Assembly: GCA_038380435.1 (NCBI GenBank)
Contig: JAWZYU010000008.1
Location: 75,592,020 to 75,656,019 of the forward strand
Direction: 5' to 3'
DNA: 64,000 bases
Source: Ryuthela nishihirai
Lineage: Eukaryota > Arthropoda > Arachnida > Araneae > Heptathelidae
Of the stretch, positions 45,069-55,546 are shown in pieces (position 1 is the stretch's first letter; the number at the start of each line of letters is the position of its first letter). A program made the translations under genes and the position numbers. The notes beneath the pieces are model-generated. The model searched no databases, was not told the origin of the DNA, and worked only from the letters and a program-made list of their open reading frames with translations.

Positions 45069-45129
45069 CCCCGGGTAAGGCATGGATGTAAGTGTTGTCT
45101 TTCTGCTGAGGTACCGCCATCTTCGCAGA

Positions 45130-45522
45130 TTGGGTTGGGTTTGGGTTGCTTTACTTCTGAGTGGCACTTTTTTGCACACCATGGGTTAAATGGCCAGGTC
45201 ACATGGACCCCGAAGGCTCAGAGAAGGTTGGGGGAGGGGACCCACTGGAACAGCTGTTGGGAGACAGATGGTAGCCTCCCGTCAAGGCCATCCAGCGTGT
45301 TCTTTAACGTGCACAGGGTATGGCTCTCCCACACACAGGACCACGGCTTAACGTCCCATCCGACGATCGGCGACCTTTCCAAGCCCATCGGTGTCTCCTA
45401 CTGACCGTGGGTAGGGCGGGGAATTTTGCGGAGATAAATCTCAACGCTGACCCAGCTGGGACTCGAACCTGGGAACTACAGATTACGAGCCTGGCGCGCT
45501 ACCGATTGAGCCACCCCCGCCC
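45130..45522 (-). mobile_element. SINE-A in SINE-B
   Basis: CATCTTCGCAGA is duplicated exactly at 45118-45129 and 45523-45534. Full length, opposite in orientation to its neighbour 60 bp away. Confidence 0.92.
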
Positions 45523-45619
45523 CATCTTCGCAGACCTTCTACTTTGGCGTATAAACTGACAGGCTCCTGTCAGACCTCTGTGGCAAGCAGCTGCTTGAGG
45601 GGGTATTTATTTAATAATT

Positions 45620-45964
45620 TTTTTTTGAAGTAAATTCTTATGGAAATTTAACAACAATTATGGCAATCATAAGTCTTTTTATACCGAATGAATAGCATTG
45701 AAATTCGAAATTTAGATACATGAACTCTTCATCTTCCATAACATTTTACCTAAAAAGCTTATTTTGGAAGTAACAGAGCTTTGAAGTTAGTTTTTCACTG
45801 ACATAATAAGGGATTATAAGTTAAACCTTTGCACTTTATTTTAATAGAATTAGCCTTAAACCTTTAAATTTAAAAACAAACATCGGCAGGTGTAAGAAAA
45901 GAAGGAAATTATCAACCCAAATTCATATATGCAAAGTGGTTATAATTAAACTGACATTATTCAG
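45620..45964. other. Intergenic with Rpt-E/G-like words
   Basis: AAAAGCTTATTTTGGAAGTA and GACATAATAAGGGATTATAA also occur near 58420 and 42765. Otherwise nothing. Confidence 0.4.
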
Positions 45965-46272
45965 AGCTGTTGGGAGACAGATGTTGGGACAACAGCTGTT
46001 GGGAGACAGATGGTAACCTCCCTCAAGACCATCCAGTGTGTTCTTTAACGTGCACAGGGTATGGCTCTCCCGCACACGGGGCCACGGCTTAACGGGGGCC
46101 ACGGCATCCGACGGACGGCAGCCTTTCCAAGCCCATCAGTGTCCCCTACTGACCGTGGGCAGGGCGGGGAATTTTTGCGGAGAAAAATCTCAACGCTGAC
46201 CCAGCTGGGACTCGAACCTGGGAATTGCAGATTACAAGCCTGGCGCGCTACCGACTGAGCCACCCCCGCCCC
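45965..46272 (-). mobile_element. SINE-A lacking its 3' end
   Basis: It begins inside the body with GAGCTGTTGGGAGACAGATG repeated after a short spacer, then continues to the head. GGGGGCCACGGC is duplicated in the body. No target-site duplication was seen. Confidence 0.8.
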
Positions 46273-46949
46273 ACTTCATAAACAGTCTTTAAGAGACTCT
46301 CAACTTCAGTTTTTCAACATGCATTTGCTTGTGGATCATCGCCAAAAGAATACTTCCCGATTTCTATATTCTGGTGTAGATATTAGAGAACTTCTCTCTG
46401 AAATTTACCATATTGTTGGAGACGAAGATTCAGTGGAAGTGGCGCAGGAAATCCGAAAATCTGAGTCAATCATCACTATGGTTTCGGCTGTCGCTAGCGA
46501 TAAAATTATCATGTGGAAAACCTCTACAGTGAATAATGTGGAAATAGATTTTTTCAACACCTTGGATCTACCATTAAGAGAATAATTATCTCGAAATTGC
46601 CAACGGAGAAATATCAAATGAACTGTCGACCTATGGCATGTGCACGAAATAGAATAAAAAAATTATCGTGAAGGAAAATTCAAGAAATTACTTAATGGAA
46701 ACAGAATTATGAAATTAGAAAAGGAAATTGCTGTGCCAAACTACATACAGGTCTCTGGATTTACACCAACTACATCGTATTCTGAAATGGTTAAACTGTG
46801 TCGAAAATGTAAACTTCCTGGGGACTTTGCAGAAAATTGACCTCAACGCTACAAAAAAGTAGTGAAACCTTTGCAGACATCGCTTCAACTAACGAAGGAC
46901 AGCCTGAACATGAAAGAGCAGAAGAAAATCTAGCGCAAAAGACTACATG

Positions 46950-47497
46950 GGTTGGGTTGTTTTACCTCTGAGCGGCATTTTTTTGCACACCATGGGCTAA
47001 ATGGCCAGGTCATATGGACCCCGAAGGCTCAGAGAAGGTTGGGGGAGGGGACCCACTGGAACAGCTGTTGGGAGACAGATGGTAGCCTCCAGTCAGGGGC
47101 ATCCGGCATCAAGGTTGGGTTGTTTTACCTCTGAGCGGCATTTTTTTGCACACCATGGGCTAAATGGCCAGGTCATATGGACCCCGAAGGCTCAGAGAAG
47201 GTTGGGGGAGGGGACCCACTGGAACAGCTGTTGGGAGACAGATGGTAGCCTCCCGTCAAGGCCATCCAGCGTGTTCTTTAACGTGCACAGTGTATGGCTC
47301 TCCCCCACACGGGGCCACGGCTTAACGTCCCATCCGACGGACGGCGGCCTTTCCAAGCCCAGCGGTGTCCCCTACTGACCGTGGGCAGGGCGGGGAATTT
47401 TGCGGAGATAAATCTCAACGCTGACCCAGCTGGGACTCGAACCTGGGAACTACAGATTACGAGCCTGGCGCGCTACCGACTGAGCCACCCCCGCCCC
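46950..47497 (-). mobile_element. SINE-A dimer, atypical junction
   Basis: CAAAAGACTACATG is duplicated exactly at 46936-46949 and 47498-47511. The partial unit ends CAGTCAGGGGCATCCGGCAT and meets the next unit at 47116, 5' of where the recurrent junction falls. Confidence 0.9.
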
Positions 47498-47675
47498 CAA
47501 AAGACTACATGAGAAGAGCTGCAAGATAAAAAGGAGATGGGTCAAGTTTCGTCCGCAACTGAGACATCCCCCCCACCCTTAACAAAAAGCTCCGGAAATT
47601 CCTAAAAGAACTGATAAACGTCAAGAATATAAAGTATTAACACCTGCCCAGCCAACAGCTTCTACTGAGAAAATG

Positions 47676-48230
47676 GGGGCGGGGGTGGCTCAGTAGGTAG
47701 CGCGCCAGGCTCGTAATCTGTAGTTCCAAGGTTCGAGTCCCAGCTGGGTCAGCGTTGAGATTTATCTCCGCAAAATTCCCCGTCCTGCCCACGGTCAGTA
47801 GGGGACACCGATGGGCTTGGAAAGCCCGCCGTCCGTCGGATGGGACGTTAAGCCGTGGCCCCGTGTGCGGGAGAGCCATACCCTGTGCACGTTAAAGAAC
47901 ACGCTGGATGGCCTTGACGGGAGGCTACCATCTGTCTCCCAACAGCTGTTCCAGTGGGTCCCCTCCCCCAACCTTCTCTGAGCCTTCGGGGTCCATGTGA
48001 CCTGGCCATTTAGCCCATGGTGTGCAAAAAAGTGCCGCTCAGAGGTAAAACAACCCAACGTTAAAGAACACGCTGGATGGCCTTGACGGGAGGCTACCAT
48101 CTGTCTCCCAACAGCTATTCCAGTGGGTCCCCTCCCCCAACCTTCTCTGAGCCTTCGGGGTCCATGTGACCTGGCCATTTAGCCCATGGTGTGCAAAAAA
48201 GTGCCGCTCAGAGGTAAAACAACCCAAAAC
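47676..48230 (+). mobile_element. SINE-A dimer
   Basis: CTGAGAAAATG is duplicated exactly at 47665-47675 and 48231-48241. A full unit is followed by a 3'-half unit, joined at about 48059 through ACCCAACGTTAAAGAAC. Confidence 0.92.
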
Positions 48231-48640
48231 CTGAGAAAATGAAAGACAAACAACCACACCAAAGCAAAAGAAGCTACGTGTGAAAAATCCCAGCAGAAGG
48301 ACCATTTAAAATGGAAGTATAATTACGCCAAATGCGTCTAAAACATCTAGTAAAAGGAAAAATACTTTGCCTATTGATTTTAGTACTTCAGCCAAATATG
48401 TACCTGAATCGCAAGTAACATCGCAAATAAGAAGATTTTTATTATTCCTAGCAGACAGCGATGAACAGCATTTAGAAGATATACCAAACAATGCGAGGAA
48501 CTTAAAAAGTACTCTCACAGCTCAACGGAAAGTGAAGCCAGAGTTCCAGCAGTTTTATGCTATTATTAATGAACAACACGCTCATCTTCAGCCCAGTTAC
48601 TGTTTCACGAAGGAGGAATGGACTTAGTCGAGCGAGCCCT

Positions 48641-49030
48641 TTTTGATTGTGCTGAAGGTGATGAGTAAACTGGTGGTATTTTTTGGTTTGTGGCTTCTGC
48701 TTTACTCTTTCTTTCCTCTTTACTTTTTTTTTTCATTTCCCTTCATTTTCCTGCTTTCTTTTCACTTCCCTTCTCTAGCCATGTAGCTTACTGAGACGTC
48801 CGATGTCTCATTTTGTTTTTTAATCTTACTTATTTAATTTTGTCGCTACTATTTCTTCCAAAATTTTCTTTACTTCCTTTCCGTTCTTCCCACATTTATT
48901 TACCATTTAGCCCTTTGGGCTCCGGCATTGTGCCAGTTTATTTAATATTTTATCAGTTCTTCTTAGATTAATTCAGGTTAAGGAGGTTATGGGCCTACGG
49001 CCCAATACTCCGTAAGTCAGCTTATAATCT
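48641..49030. other. Pyrimidine-rich intergenic stretch
   Basis: TTTCCTTT-type runs dominate 48690-48800. No gene or repeat recognised. Confidence 0.4.
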
Positions 49031-50352
49031 TTGACCTTTGATCTGTAATCGCTAGAAGGAACCATGGGTATCTGCAAGAAGGACCGAGCTTTGCTAGTGA
49101 AACTCTTACCAAAACGGCAGTAATGCCACCACTGCATTAGGCGAATATCGTCATCAAAAAGATATAAGGAAAGGACTATCGATAAATGGACTGAAGAATA
49201 TGATACAGAAATTCGGAGAAACAGGCGAATTGGGTATGGCTCCGAATAGAGGCCGGCGGCTTGTTGCAGAAAGCAATGTGGAAGACGTCGTATTTACAGT
49301 TGCAGAAATCCAATCATAATCGGAGCTACCCGTAGTTAGTGCGAGACAGGTAGCCCGGCAACTGCAACTTCCGTGGTCAACTGTCCGTAAAATTACACGG
49401 TCCATCCTGAAATGGTATCTTTATAAAATTCATAGGGTGCAGCAGCTGCAATCACATTCTTTTGGGTTGTTTCACTTTTTTCCAAACAGCGCACCGAATT
49501 CTTTTGCGATTTCTGGCGAGGATGCAAGCTCAAAGATATGTGGCCTTCGAAGTCTTATGGACCGATGAGGCACATTTTTCCCTACAGAGAGCAGTGAATA
49601 TGCACAACTGCCGAATATGGAGACCTACACATCCGGATGCTGTGCGTGATGTGCCCCTACACTCTGACAATGTAACTGTATGGTGCGGGTTTACCGCAAC
49701 GGACCATTTTTCGTTTTCGTCGATCGGTGAATGGACCACGTTAAACAGATCTTCTCCGCAGCAAGATTATTCCGACTTTGCAAGAAAGAAATGACTTAGA
49801 CTCCATAACCTTCATGCAGGATGGGGCGCCACCCCATATTGCACTACGGCAACGCAATTGTTGCGTACCACGTTTGATGAGGACAGAATAATTTCTAGAA
49901 CGTTTTCCAATGCTTGGTCACTACGTTCCGCCGACGAAACCCATGCGATTTTTGGTTATGGGGTTATTTGAAAAGCAGAGTTTACCAAGGCAATGTTGAA
50001 TCGCTTGCTGAACTGAAGGCAAGAATAACACAGCATGTTGCAGCCATTTCCTGAGACATGTTTCAAACAACTTGAACCATGCCGTATTACGTTTCCAGCA
50101 CTTTTGCATACGAATGGTTCACATACTGAGAATCTTGATTTGTAAAATAAAGGTTTTGTTCAACTTGGTATTTTCTTTATTTTAGCGCACACACGCCACC
50201 TGGTGGCACTAACATTAATTAATTCTTTTATTCGCAAATTCTCTACCCCATGTTCTTATTAAGGTATCCATCACTTTTCGCTGTGATCCGTCAAGTAGAT
50301 CCTTTTCTACATCGCTCTGGTACTGTCAGTTTAATAATAACCACCCTGTACA
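49030..50352 (+). pseudogene. DUF4817-type Tc1/mariner transposase relic
   Basis: The frames together read KDRALLVKLLPKR, a helix-turn-helix part (GLKNMIQKFGETGELG, then RQVARQLQLPWSTVRKI), and DDE catalytic-region words LWTDEAHFSLQ, HSDNVTVWCGF and MQDGAPPHIA, then a C-terminal part to about 50110. The first Asp (TDEAH) and second Asp (QDGAPPH) are present; the region of the third acidic residue is scrambled. Frameshifts and stops inactivate it. A terminal repeat ending CACCCTGTACA lies at 50342-50352; the left terminus was not found. Confidence 0.8.
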
Positions 50353-50481
50353 TTCATCTTATAGGATGTCTTCTAAATATATGGAGACTTATTACGTTGT
50401 TTTCACAATTATCGCTGCAGATTAATCGAAATGTAATATTGTTCTTCGTGCTACAAACTTTGCTAGCAAAAAATATAAATA

Positions 50482-51120
50482 CACTACAGGAAAAAAATTG
50501 CAACATCTGTAAGGATTACTACCATTTTATTGAAACACAGGCAGCTGTTAGCATACACTGAGATGTGAGATTGATTATATTATCAAAAAAAAAAGAGGAA
50601 AATTACCACTTTATCAGTCGGTAAAGTAGTATAATTAGCATGATGTTGACCACCCTGTGTAACAATGCATTCATGAACATGGCGGGGAAGGCTGTCGTAT
50701 AGAGCTCTATAATGTCCTGCTAAGGGATAGAACGCCAAATAGCGCGAAGTCGCTGTTCCATTTTAGCGTCAGTGGTTGGCGCACCTCTTGGTGTTGTTAG
50801 AGTTGTTGGCCCATCATTTCCCAGACGTGTTCAATAGGTGAAAGGTCTGGTTAGAGTGCTGACATGGTAGTACCTGAACGTTTTGCTCGTGTAGATACCG
50901 CAGACTGATGCGGTCTGTGTGGGGATGGGCGTTATCTTGTTGGTGAAAGATTCTGTGCTGCTGAACAGAAGGGACAGCCACTGGCTGCAAAATGCTGGTA
51001 ACGTATCGTTGGGCAGTTAGAGATCCCCTTATGATGACCAGTTCTGATTGAAATGTCCGACTAATGGCACCCCACATCAAGACATCAGGTACTGGAGCTG
51101 TGTGACAATGTCGCACACAA
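50482..51120 (-). pseudogene. Tc1-like transposon relic, second copy
   Basis: Next to TA at 50480-50481 it starts CACTACAGG and an A run before TTGCAAC, matching the 5700 copy. On minus, 51116-50814 encodes the catalytic core with VLMWGAISRT and HQQDNAHPHT (second catalytic Asp), then MMGQQL-type C-terminal pieces with stops. Everything upstream of the core is missing. Confidence 0.8.
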
Positions 51121-51286
51121 TGGTAGTATTACAGTATTTACAAATACTTAATTATTTATATTACCATTAATTTTAAGTATTAATGTCAATAATATTATTT
51201 ATTTATATTTAATTATATATTAATATTAACTCTTTGCTTCTATTGGCATCGTCAAATTCTGCATTGGAGGAAGTCTTCCAGTGTAG

Positions 51287-52207
51287 ATGGCTTCATCCTT
51301 TAGTAGTGGGGGAACGGGTCTTTGCCCCATGTCTGCGATTAGAGGGCTGTTTGATATTGTCGGCATTCCCTCTCTCAATAAACATAGTTTCTTTAAACGT
51401 CCCACTAACCATTTTCTCTCCATAGGTAGTTGGAATGCGAGGACTCTGCACAGAGCTTTTTCTCTTGATGTCCTCACACAAGAATTCCACCATTATAATT
51501 TAGATATTCTCGGCTTGCAAGAGACCAGATGGACAGATAAAGGTCAGATTCTTAAAAATAATCTTAAATTTCTCTTTTCAGGGAAGGACGACAATAAGCA
51601 TCACCAAGGCGTGGGTCTGCTTCTCAGCAGACACGCTAGCGATGCTCTTCTAGGATATGAGTGCATTAATGAAAGGTTTCTTACAGCAAAATTTCAGACA
51701 AGCGTTAAAGACTTGAATGTTACCTGCTGTTATGCCCCCACTGAGGATGCCGATGAGGATGAGAAGGATAGGTTTTATGAACAACTTCAGGATATTTTGA
51801 ATTCTGTCAAGAAAGGAGATATTACCCTTGTTCTTGGTGACTTCAATGCCAAAGTTGGTACTGACTCTGACCTTTGGGGACGAGTAATAGGCCCTTTTGG
51901 TATTCGTAGCTGCAATGGGCAACATCTCCTACAGGTAAGTAAACTCAATGGTTTCAGAATAACTAACACTTATTACAAACACCGCGACATACATAAGTAC
52001 ACATGGGTTTCACCCGATGGGCTGCATAAGAATATGATTGATTACATATTAATTAACAGCAAATGGGCTAGTTCTGTTAGGAATACCGGGCATATAGGGG
52101 AGCTGAAATTGGATCTGACCATTACCTTGTTAAAAGTGTGTTGCAACTTAAACTTAAAAAGTGTTGTGCTAGGGTTAAAAAATTTACTTTTAATACTGAA
52201 GCTCTGA
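51287..52207 (+). pseudogene. LINE endonuclease part of ORF (copy 3)
   Basis: The open frame of 306 codons starts at a Met that lies inside the normal N-terminal region. The endonuclease domain spans about residues 45-270: GSWNARTLHR, LGLQETRW (metal-binding Glu), CCYAPTEDAD, LGDFNAKVG (catalytic Asp/Asn) and YTWVSPDG. A frameshift near 52150 replaces the natural continuation with an unrelated C terminus. It acted with the RT below as one polyprotein that nicks DNA and primes reverse transcription. Confidence 0.85.
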
Positions 52208-52378
52208 AAGACCCAGTTATAGCCAAAGCTTACCATGATAGGTTACTTAGTCATTATAACAGTCATGGTTTGCTTACTACTGAAGTTGAGGAAGAATGGG
52301 ATCATTTTAAAAAGGCTTTTTTGGACACTAACAGTACTCTTTTAGGAAAAAAGGAGCAGAAGAGGCAGAATTATCTGA

Positions 52379-54292
52379 GTGATAAGAGCACTTGAGCTTA
52401 TTTCGGAAAGAAAGAACTGCAGGAATGTCCTTAATCAATACCCTACTAGTCCTAATAGAAAGCATTACAGAGAACTTAATAAACGTGTAAAAGATCAGTT
52501 AACTGCTGATAAGAATCTTTGGCTTGATGGTTTGGCTGACAAAGCCGAGGAAGCAGTTAGACAGCACAACAGCAGAGAGCTGTACCAGATAGTTAATGTT
52601 TTGTGTGGTAGAAAACGGACAGGCATACAAGGATTGAAGGATAAACAAGGTAAGGTTATAGAAGGGGAGGATTCTGTCATGGCTAGGTGGGCTGAGCATT
52701 TCAGTGATGTTCTAAACAACGTAGTTAGTTCTACTCCAATTGTTTGCAATGATGATAGATGCATTGGTGGCTTTAATGTTGGACCTATAACACAATCTGA
52801 AGTTATTTTGGCTGTTTCTAAACTTAAACTACATAAATCCCCAGGGGTAGATGAAATTACTACCGAAATGCTTAGAGCTGGGAATGGTTCGGTTACCACT
52901 TGGATGACTGAAATTCTGAATATCTTTTATTATAAAGGCATGGTTCCTAAGGATTTTACCAGAGCTATTTATATCCCTATTTTCAAAAAAGGTGATCGCA
53001 GTTCTTGTGATAACTATAGGGGTATCAGCCTACTCTCTGTTCCAGGTAAAGTTCTTTCCATGATTGTGCTTAATAGAATTAAGAATCTGGTTGACAGTCA
53101 ATTGCGTGATGAGCAATGTGGATTCAGAAGTGGTAGGGGATGTGTGGATCAGATATTTTCACTTAGGCAGATTCTTGAGAAATGTTTAGAGTTTCAGAAA
53201 CCTTTGGTTGCTAGCTTTGTTGATTTCAAAAAGGCTTTCGACTCTGTTGATCGTCATAATTTGTGGTTGATTGTGAAATCATATGGTATACCAGTCAAGT
53301 TAGTTAACATAATGAAAGCTCTCTATAATAACACTGAGTCGTGTGTGAGAGTTGGTAAGGCTTGTAGCAATTGGTTTAGCATTACTTCTGGTGTTTGACA
53401 AGGGTGCATTTTGTCTCCTTTTCTCTTTAGCTTGGTTATTGATTATATTATGCGAAATTCACTTCAAGGGAAAGATTTTGGCCTTAAATGGGCTGGAGAT
53501 ACGAAAATTTCTGATTTAGATTATGCTGATGATTTAGCCCTTTTGGCAAATGATGTTGATGAGATGAACTCTTTCATTCAAGCTGTTGATGAGACTGGTA
53601 GTAGAGTAGGTTTGGTTATAAACAGAGAGAAAACTAAAGTGATGAAAACTGGTCAGGCAGGCTGTGATTCAGTTAATCTGAATGGTTGCAGTCTTGAGCA
53701 GGTGTCACAGTTTAATTATCTTGGGAGCTATGTAACAGATAATGGTGATGTGCGGCATGAGATTAACAGACGAATAGGGATTGCTGCCGGGACTTTTAAG
53801 AATCTATGGAGAGTGTGGAGAAATAAGCGTATACACCTGAAGACTAAAATTAGACTGTATAATAGTTTGGTTCTTTCTAGGGTTAGTTATGGTAGTGAAA
53901 CTTGGACACTTTGTAAACAAGATAACAGGAAACTAGATGCTTTTGATTCCAGATGCTTACGCAGTATCTTGGGCATTAAGTGGTTCAACTTTGTAACTAA
54001 TGATGAGGTTAGGCAAAGGAGTTTGCAACCTCCTTTAAGCAGCATATTGTGCAGAGAGAGACTCCGTTGGTTTGGCCATGTTGCCCGTATGAATAATTAT
54101 AGATTGGCGAATAGGGTTATGAACAGTGTGCCTAAAGGCCTAAGAAAGAAGGGGAGACCTAGGATGCGGTGGGCAGACAATGTCAAACAGGACCTTGTTA
54201 GAATTGGTGTGCAGTGGCCAGATGCAGTAGATGTAGCTCAGGATAGACTTGCTTGGAGAACTAAATTGCACGGTCTGGTTGGACCTCCGTAG
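52379..54292 (+). pseudogene. LINE reverse transcriptase (copy 3), one in-frame stop
   Basis: RT motifs appear in order: HKSPGVDEITTEML, YRGISLLSVPGKV, EQCGFRSGRGCVDQIF, FVDFKKAFDSVDR (first catalytic Asp) and SGV-stop-QGCILSPFLF, then YADDLALL (catalytic Asp pair at about 53523-53534). The thumb and C-terminal region follow: NYLGSYVTDNG, YGSETWTLCKQD, LRWFGHVARM, KKGRPRMRW. The TGA at 53396-53398 splits it into 52379-53398 and 53411-54292. The true polyprotein start lies upstream across two frameshifts. The copy cannot make full-length protein without readthrough. Confidence 0.88.
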
Positions 54293-54339
54293 CCCATGGC
54301 TGCTTGAGGATGATGATGATGATTATTATTATTTTATAA

Positions 54340-54515
54340 TTCATTACGTCCGTCCTGTGTTCGAACGGACGTACTAAATGCGCCCGTCTGGCTGACGATC
54401 TTAACTGGGGCTTATTTTTGGGGTAGGGCTTATATTACGAGCATCCTGAAAAATCATGCTAGGGCTTATTTTCCGGTTAGGTCTTATTTTCGGGGAAATA
54501 CAGTAGCTTGCTATT
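54340..54515. mobile_element. Possible MITE with GGGCTTATTTT words
   Basis: GGGGCTTATTTTTGGGGTAG, GGGCTTATATTACGAGC, CTAGGGCTTATTTTC and GTCTTATTTTCGGGGAAATA form a pattern seen in dispersed animal repeats. No terminal repeat or duplication was defined. Confidence 0.4.
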
Positions 54516-54559
54516 TTCGGCCTTTGCGTTCTGGAGATATAGCTTAAGAATAGTTTTCA

Positions 54560-54770
54560 TATTTCCCCTCTTTTAGGGGGGAAGAAAGCACGGGGTCCTT
54601 TTTTATAGCTTATGACATTTTCAGCGTCAGAAGCTTTCATTTGGGTAAAATCATTAAGTTTTTCCATCGCGTTCGAAAGATATGGTAGAACAACGTTTTG
54701 TCAAATCCACAAACCGACAAATGTCAAAGCCAAAAGCAATAGAAAAATTGGTAATAAAAAGTGGTAGAGT
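54560..54770 (+). repeat. Rpt-C copy
   Basis: Matches 13720-13920 and 19690-20135 through GGGGGGAAGAAAGCACGGGG, GAAGCTTTCATTTGGG and ATCGCGTTCGAAAGATATGG. Confidence 0.6.
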
Positions 54771-54799
54771 CGATTCGTACAAGAAGATGCTGGCAAGTT

Positions 54800-55300
54800 T
54801 AACCTGGCCGCAAACGGCTAATAGACATTGCCACAAGTGATGAGACGTAGTTTTATTACTCTACAACTCCCAGAAAGGTCGACAACTATGTTTGGGTTGC
54901 GGAAGATGAATCGCGTCCCCAAATCCTCCAACAAGACTTTCGCTCAAGGAAGAGGATGTTCACAATTTTTTTCAATTCCCAAGGTGTCGTGAACACCTTT
55001 ACCTGAAAAAAGGACTATAAATGCCCAGTACTACACCAACATTGTTTCGCCCAAAATGGTTAAGGAGATGAAGGAACAAAAGTCGTGTCAAGGGTTGTCC
55101 TTCTTCATGACAATGCCAGTGTTCACAAAACCCGGCATGTTACGGCCTATCTGGAGCAGAGAGAATTCAAACAATTACCCCATCATGCATATTCACCAGA
55201 TCTTGCCAAATGGATTTTTTTGTTATTTTCAAAAATTAAAAAAGAACTTGCTGGGAAGCCTTTTTTAAGGGAGCAAGACTTTGCAAAATGAGTCCGTTGA
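54800..55300 (+). pseudogene. mariner-family transposase relic
   Basis: From about 54826 the frame reads SDET followed by a TAG where Trp is usual, then YYSTTPRKVDNYVWV and FTIFFNSQG. After a disrupted stretch, 55085-55291 reads VVLLHDNASVHKTRHV, YLEQREFKQLPHHAYSPDLA and FSKIKKEL. These match the mariner D,D34D core: first Asp (DET), second Asp (HDNA), and the YSPDLA stretch before the third. The usual PCD after YSPDLA is replaced by KWI, so the third Asp is lost. It directly follows Rpt-C sequence. Confidence 0.75.
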
Positions 55301-55546
55301 GAGTTGCAGAGTATTCCCCAACAGGAGTACCACCAAGCGTCCCAGAATTCATGTAGACGTCTACAATTTGGCATAGATGCTGGAGGGGAGTACGTTGAAG
55401 GACAGAAAAAGTTTCGTGGAGGTAAGTGCAATTATTTTTGTTCTGCGGATGCATGCCAAGAACTCTTTGAACGCACCTCTACCTATTTTTCCACACTCTC
55501 CATAGATTCTTAAAAGTCCCAGCAGCATTCCCTATTCTACTATTTA

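Larger units (their letters stand above)
44668..45612 (+). mobile_element. SINE-B split by two SINE-A insertions
   Basis: SINE-B pieces are 44668-44679 (CCCCGGGTAAGG), 45069-45129 (to CATCTTCGCAGA) and 45523-45612 (CTTCTACTTTGGCGTATAAA to GAGGGGGTATTTATTT). The 5' half is missing. Confidence 0.85.
46273..48640 (+). pseudogene. Unidentified protein-coding remnant with two SINE-A insertions
   Basis: Joining across the two insertions leaves about 1.25 kb whose plus-strand frames look protein-like in pieces: 46319-46585 (VGDEDSVEVAQEIRKSESII), around 46800-46950, 47500-47675 (lysine-rich) and 48367-48627 (QIRRFLLFLADSDEQHLEDI, ending EEWT and a stop). Several stops and frameshifts separate them. 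I do not recognise the family. It could be a transposon ORF or a processed host gene copy. Confidence 0.45.
51240..54335 (+). mobile_element. RTE-like LINE copy 3, nearly complete
   Basis: It holds the endonuclease, linker and reverse transcriptase in order. The 5' part is shortened and internally deleted compared with copy 1. The 3' end is GGCTGCTTGAGG followed by a (GAT)n/(ATT)n tail at 54308-54335 rather than poly-A, a habit of RTE-clade elements. Disruptions are a frameshift near 52150, another near 52370 and one in-frame TGA at 53396-53398. Confidence 0.88.

Noticed and set aside
48690..48800. Polypyrimidine tract as a splice acceptor of the nearby remnant
   Set aside because: No coherent exon follows within reach; probably simple low-complexity DNA.
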